DNA of 64,000 nucleotides from JALZUV01 sp963837025 (GTDB taxonomy: Bacteria; Pseudomonadota; Alphaproteobacteria; Rickettsiales; JALZUV01). The stretch spans positions 682,001 to 746,000 of the forward strand of contig CAWILT010000002.1 of the NCBI GenBank assembly GCA_963837025.1, written 5' to 3'. Position numbers and translations under genes: made by a program. The notes below the pieces were generated by a model. It saw nothing but the letters and a program-made list of their open reading frames with translations, did no database searches and was not told where the DNA came from. Positions 61,320 to 64,000 of the stretch are shown piece after piece (the stretch's first letter is position 1; every line of letters starts with the position of its first letter).

Positions 61320-61642
61320 ACGTTATTTAGAATAGGCGGACTGGACCCGAGGGCAGTACTCGGCATCTCCACCCAAGGGCATTTACTACAGGTTGTATCT
61401 GTAAGTTTAAGTGCATTTCGGCGGGGATGAAATAGATTCGACAGACGTAATAAAAAAATGATTTTCGTTCGGCATGATACCACCGCATCGGGTCAAACTT
61501 TATAGTTGCTAATGATAATTCAGCGACTGTTGCATCTAACGACAATTTTGTCGTAGCTGCTCGTATGGCTGCCTAACGGCACCTAACGAGTACAGTATGT
61601 AAACGCGGTTCGGGGGGCGCCGGGCAACAGGAGTCCCCCCAC
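61320..61642 (+). ncRNA. ssrA: Transfer-messenger RNA, circularly permuted two-piece form
   Basis: The tRNA-like 3' half comes first: T-arm CCGAG-GGCAGTA-CTCGG and acceptor strand CATCTCC-A near 61363-61370. After about 50 bases follows the 5' half GGGGATGAAATAGATTCGAC from 61423; GGGGATG pairs with CATCTCC. This inverted order is the permuted form of alphaproteobacteria, cut into an acceptor and a coding RNA. The tag frame runs from the GCT at 61508 to the TAA at 61574: 22 codons starting ANDNSATV and ending ARMAA. A GC-rich hairpin closes the coding piece near 61616-61640. Ends are approximate. Confidence 0.88.
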
Positions 61643-61827
61643 TTTGATAACCAACATTGTCATCAAACTTTCACACTTGTTTTATGCAGAATATTTTATG
61701 CTAATTGCATTCTTTTCCTTTTACTCTTTTGTAATCGGTTTTCTGCGTATTCGCATGACTCACACTCGTCATTTGCTTTCTAGCAAAGATGTAAAAGAAT
61801 GTTTTCTTCACCTCATAATTTTCAAAC

Positions 61828-62247
61828 ATGCAAAGCGCCAAAATTCTAAATGTGCATGATGCAAAGTTCTTCACGTCATGGGATAAGGTTGAAGCTTTAA
61901 ATTGCAAGCTTCCCATAAAGGGCTTTTCGCTTCTAAATCAGCACCGCGAATTGATTCGTCTGAACCTAAAGTTAGGCAGTCAACGCGAAGTCGAAATTTG
62001 GCTGCGCCAAACGCACCCTGAGCTACTCCACCTCAGCATGGAAGTTCCCTTTACGGGGAACCCTCCTGCAATCGGTTGGGGCGAGTTAACGGTGTTTAGC
62101 CCTGAACTCATTTGCGGCAGCTTCAATATCTACCGCGGAGTTTCGGCTGAGAGCCTCATTTCGCATAAGATCGATCTCGGCTTTGCAGCCGGAATTTGGG
62201 GCATCTATCGTGGCGAATTCCACCAACCATGGAGTTTGCCAATTTAA
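61828..62247 (+). CDS. Hypothetical protein
   Basis: 139 residues, no signal or membrane helix. Beta-strand-like pattern with GFSLLNQHRELIRLNLKLGSQREVEIWLRQTHPELLHLSMEVPFTG. A strong terminator follows six bases after the stop. No ribosome site is obvious and the family is unknown, but the clean terminator supports a real gene. Confidence 0.6.
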   Translation: MQSAKILNVHDAKFFTSWDKVEALNCKLPIKGFSLLNQHRELIRLNLKLGSQREVEIWLRQTHPELLHLSMEVPFTGNPPAIGWGELTVFSPELICGSFNIYRGVSAESLISHKIDLGFAAGIWGIYRGEFHQPWSLPI

Positions 62248-62253
62248 TCACCA

Positions 62254-62287
62254 AGGGGTGTAGCATCACGCTACACCCCTTTTTTTC
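62254..62287 (+). terminator. Strong intrinsic terminator
   Basis: AGGGGTGTAGC pairs perfectly with GCTACACCCCT around ATCAC and is followed by a run of T. Confidence 0.9.
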
Positions 62288-62288
62288 T

Positions 62289-62360
62289 CGTCATTTCGAC
62301 GAGAAATCTCAAATATTGCAATACCTTAGATTTCTCCTCGCTTTGCTTGTTCGAAATGAC
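62289..62360. repeat. REP-like palindromic element, copy A
   Basis: Starts CGTCATTTCGACGAG and ends GTTCGAAATGAC; the arms fold back on each other (GAGAAATCT against AGATTTCTC). Compared with copy B it lacks 14 bases of the left arm. Confidence 0.75.
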
Positions 62361-62368
62361 TAGGGCAA

Positions 62369-62661
62369 TTATTGGCTGATGTTTTGCCACAAGTCATTCC
62401 ATTCAGAATTTAAAGCTTCTATTAAAGCTACTTTCTTTTCGCGGCGGAATTTCTTTAACTGTTTTTCGCGAGTAATAGCATGCTTCATATCGTCATAAGC
62501 TTCAAAATAAACGAGTTTAGTGCATTGATATTTTTGGTAAATCCATCTAACGCTCCAGCGCGATGCTGCGCAATACGCTGCAATAGGTTGCTTGTAACGC
62601 CGATGTAAATAACGGTGTTTAGTCGATTTGTAACGATATATACAAAAGGCGCTTTTGGCAT
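62369..62661 (-). pseudogene. GIY-YIG endonuclease-domain protein, one frameshift
   Basis: From ATG 62661 it reads MPKAPFVYIVTNRLNTVIYIGVTSNLLQRIAQHRAGALDGFTK, the GIY-YIG motif (VYIV...IYIGVT) of the YhbQ/UPF0213 type. The frame breaks in an A5 run near 62527; an additional A gives KYQCTKLVYFEAYDDMKHAITREKQLKKFRREKK, the expected second half, ending at the TAA at 62369. Corrected length about 97 residues. It is bracketed by the two REP-like elements. Confidence 0.8.
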
Positions 62662-62673
62662 AGTCTAAAGCCT

Positions 62674-62763
62674 CCCGTCATTTCGACGAAGCATAGCGAC
62701 GAGAAATCTTAAATGTTGCAATAACTTCGATTTCTCCTCGCTTTGCTCGTTCGAAATGACGGG
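62674..62763. repeat. REP-like palindromic element, copy B
   Basis: A long hairpin with perfect 13-base ends (CCCGTCATTTCGA and TCGAAATGACGGG) and inner arms CGACGAGAAATC / GATTTCTCCTCG. It shares its sequence with copy A 310 bases to the left. Confidence 0.8.
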
Positions 62764-62768
62764 TATAG

Positions 62769-64000
62769 TTATTTCTTTAGCAGCTTTGCTAAATCTGGGG
62801 GTAATCCGCCGCTACCGCCCATTTTGCTGAAATCTGGCATAGCACCGCCGCCACCGCCACCGAGTTGGCTCATATCGGGCATACCCATGCCGCCGCCCAT
62901 TTGCTGCATCATTTTCATCATGCCGCCTTTGCCACCACCCATTTTCTTCATTTTCTTCATCATGGTTTGCATTTGCAACTGAGCTTTGATGAGCTTGTTA
63001 ATTTCGGAAACTTCAACGCCGCTGCCCAGAGCAATACGTTTTTTGCGGCTACCATTCATTAATTTAGGGTTAGCGCGTTCTTTCTTAGTCATTGAGCCGA
63101 TGATACTTTGTTGGCGGGTAATCACGCTGTCATCCATGCCCGCTTCATCAAGTTTACCTTTTAACTTGCCCATGCCGGGTAACATCTTCATCAACCCGCC
63201 TAGACCGCCCATCTTTTTCATTTGATTTAACTGTTTGTTTAAATCGTTAAAGTCAAACTGACCCGATTGCATCTTTTTGGCCATCGCTTCTGCTTCATTG
63301 CGATCAATCGTTTCTGCCGCGCGTTCCACCAATGACACCACATCGCCCATATCCAAAATGCGGCCTGCAATACGCTCAGGATGGAACGGTTCAAATTCAG
63401 TTGGTTTCTCGCCCACACCCATAAATTTTATGGGCTGACCTGTGACATGCCGCATCGATAATGCGGCGCCGCCGCGCCCATCACCATCAATTCGAGTTAA
63501 AATAATGCCAGTTACGCCAATTTTTTCATTAAATTCACGCGCGATGGTTACGGCATCTTGCCCCGTTAGCGCATCAGCCACCAATAGCGTTTCTGTAGGC
63601 TTGGCAAGGTCGCGCACCTGCACCAGTTCGTCCATCAATTCGCCATCTAAATGTAAGCGGCCTGCGGTATCTAATATCAACACATCTGCGCCAGAAAGTT
63701 TGGCTTCTTTCAACGCGCGCTTAGTAATGGTAACGGCATGTTCACCCTTTACAATAGGTAAGCTAAGGGCATCCGTTTTCGTAGCTAAAATCTCAAGTTG
63801 TTCTTGTGCGGCAGGGCGTTGCGTATCGAGCGATGCCAGCATCACTTTTTTATTTTGTTTTGATTTTAGATAGAGGGCTAATTTACCCGAACTGGTCGTT
63901 TTTCCCGAACCCTGCAAGCCGCACATTAAAATAACTACAGGCGGCGTGGCGCGCAAATTTAGCTCCGCCGTTTCAGATCCTAACAGGTCGGTAAGATGAT
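62769..64000 (-). CDS. ffh: Signal recognition particle protein Ffh (5' end outside the window)
   Basis: Open to the right edge; the frame continues upstream of 63956 as LTDLLGSETAELNL, so only the N-domain start is missing. GTPase motifs GLQGSGKTTSSGKLA, DTQRPAAQEQL, LILDTAGRLHLD, TRIDGDGRGGAAL and the ALLD-type GVGEKPTEFEPFHPERIAGRILDMGDVVSL are present, followed by the Met-rich M domain that binds SRP RNA and signal sequences and a Gly/Met-rich tail. Works with the ffs RNA at 55029. Confidence 0.97.
   Translation of the reverse strand, partial: HLTDLLGSETAELNLRATPPVVILMCGLQGSGKTTSSGKLALYLKSKQNKKVMLASLDTQRPAAQEQLEILATKTDALSLPIVKGEHAVTITKRALKEAKLSGADVLILDTAGRLHLDGELMDELVQVRDLAKPTETLLVADALTGQDAVTIAREFNEKIGVTGIILTRIDGDGRGGAALSMRHVTGQPIKFMGVGEKPTEFEPFHPERIAGRILDMGDVVSLVERAAETIDRNEAEAMAKKMQSGQFDFNDLNKQLNQMKKMGGLGGLMKMLPGMGKLKGKLDEAGMDDSVITRQQSIIGSMTKKERANPKLMNGSRKKRIALGSGVEVSEINKLIKAQLQMQTMMKKMKKMGGGKGGMMKMMQQMGGGMGMPDMSQLGGGGGGAMPDFSKMGGSGGLPPDLAKLLKK

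Noticed and set aside
61644..61859. 71-codon ORF after ssrA
   Set aside because: Low-complexity hydrophobic sequence, no ribosome site, overlaps the better ORF at 61828.

Overview
The window looks like a chromosome segment of an alphaproteobacterium of moderate to low GC that cannot be placed further from sequence alone. The best markers are a circularly permuted, two-piece tmRNA gene (about 61.32-61.64 kb), the order ffs - dnaX - ybaB (55.0-57.1 kb), and a GpA/lambda-type prophage with the large serine recombinase, DUF2924 and DUF6362 genes usual in alphaproteobacterial phages.

Left host region (1-15.9 kb). A MerT-like membrane protein and a glutaredoxin-MauE fusion are followed by a long minus-strand gene series: rsmI, yraN, a DolP-like BON lipoprotein, gshB, a type I secretion ABC exporter, its HlyD adaptor, and a pilin-like protein. 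Most of these overlap or are a few bases apart. An LpoA-like lipoprotein diverges from rsmI, so rsmI/lpoA/yraN/dolP recalls the E. coli yraL-yraM-yraN-yraP cluster. Then come hemW, an unknown gene, hisS, an unknown secreted protein, rpe, a heparinase II/III-type gene and tRNA-Pro(UGG).

Prophage (about 16.0-44.77 kb). The order is integration and regulation (DUF2924, serine recombinase, ParB-like HTH, small ORF, sigma-like factor), then a replication-like HTH gene that contains what looks like the phage origin. Next is a minus-strand cargo operon (hipB-hipA plus a nucleoside-deoxyribosyltransferase/TIR-like protein), two orphan DNA methyltransferases, and structural genes collinear with lambda Nu1-A-W-B-C/Nu3-D-E-FI-FII-Z-U-V-G/GT-H. 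A second minus-strand cargo gene sits between terL and gpW. The tail module holds an RCC1-repeat, fibre-like protein. The prophage stops inside the K-like NlpC/P60 gene, where it joins an N-terminal fragment of another serine recombinase; lambda I/J and lysis genes are missing. The portal and tape-measure genes carry many frameshifts. The prophage is therefore either defective or poorly resolved in the assembly.

Right host region (45-64 kb). Pilin-like genes are scattered singly among an FkbM methyltransferase (frame-broken), an RlmD-type rRNA methyltransferase, an MscS channel, gyrB, the SRP RNA gene, dnaX, ybaB, an Nfu-type Fe-S protein, an EAL phosphodiesterase, ssrA, a GIY-YIG gene flanked by REP-like palindromes, and ffh, which runs off the right edge.

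The most interesting points are: the three-gene hipBA-plus-effector operon with a clear promoter/operator; a lambda-O-like origin (inverted DnaA boxes, three iterons at exact 24-bp spacing, A-rich tract) inside a replication gene; a bipartite motif TCGTCG-N15-GCAGACCT repeated at three phage promoters next to a phage sigma-like gene; a methyltransferase gene open in two frames; terminator-like hairpins inside phage ORFs; a lambda-type -1 frameshift site; and a tmRNA tag with an apparent internal duplication.
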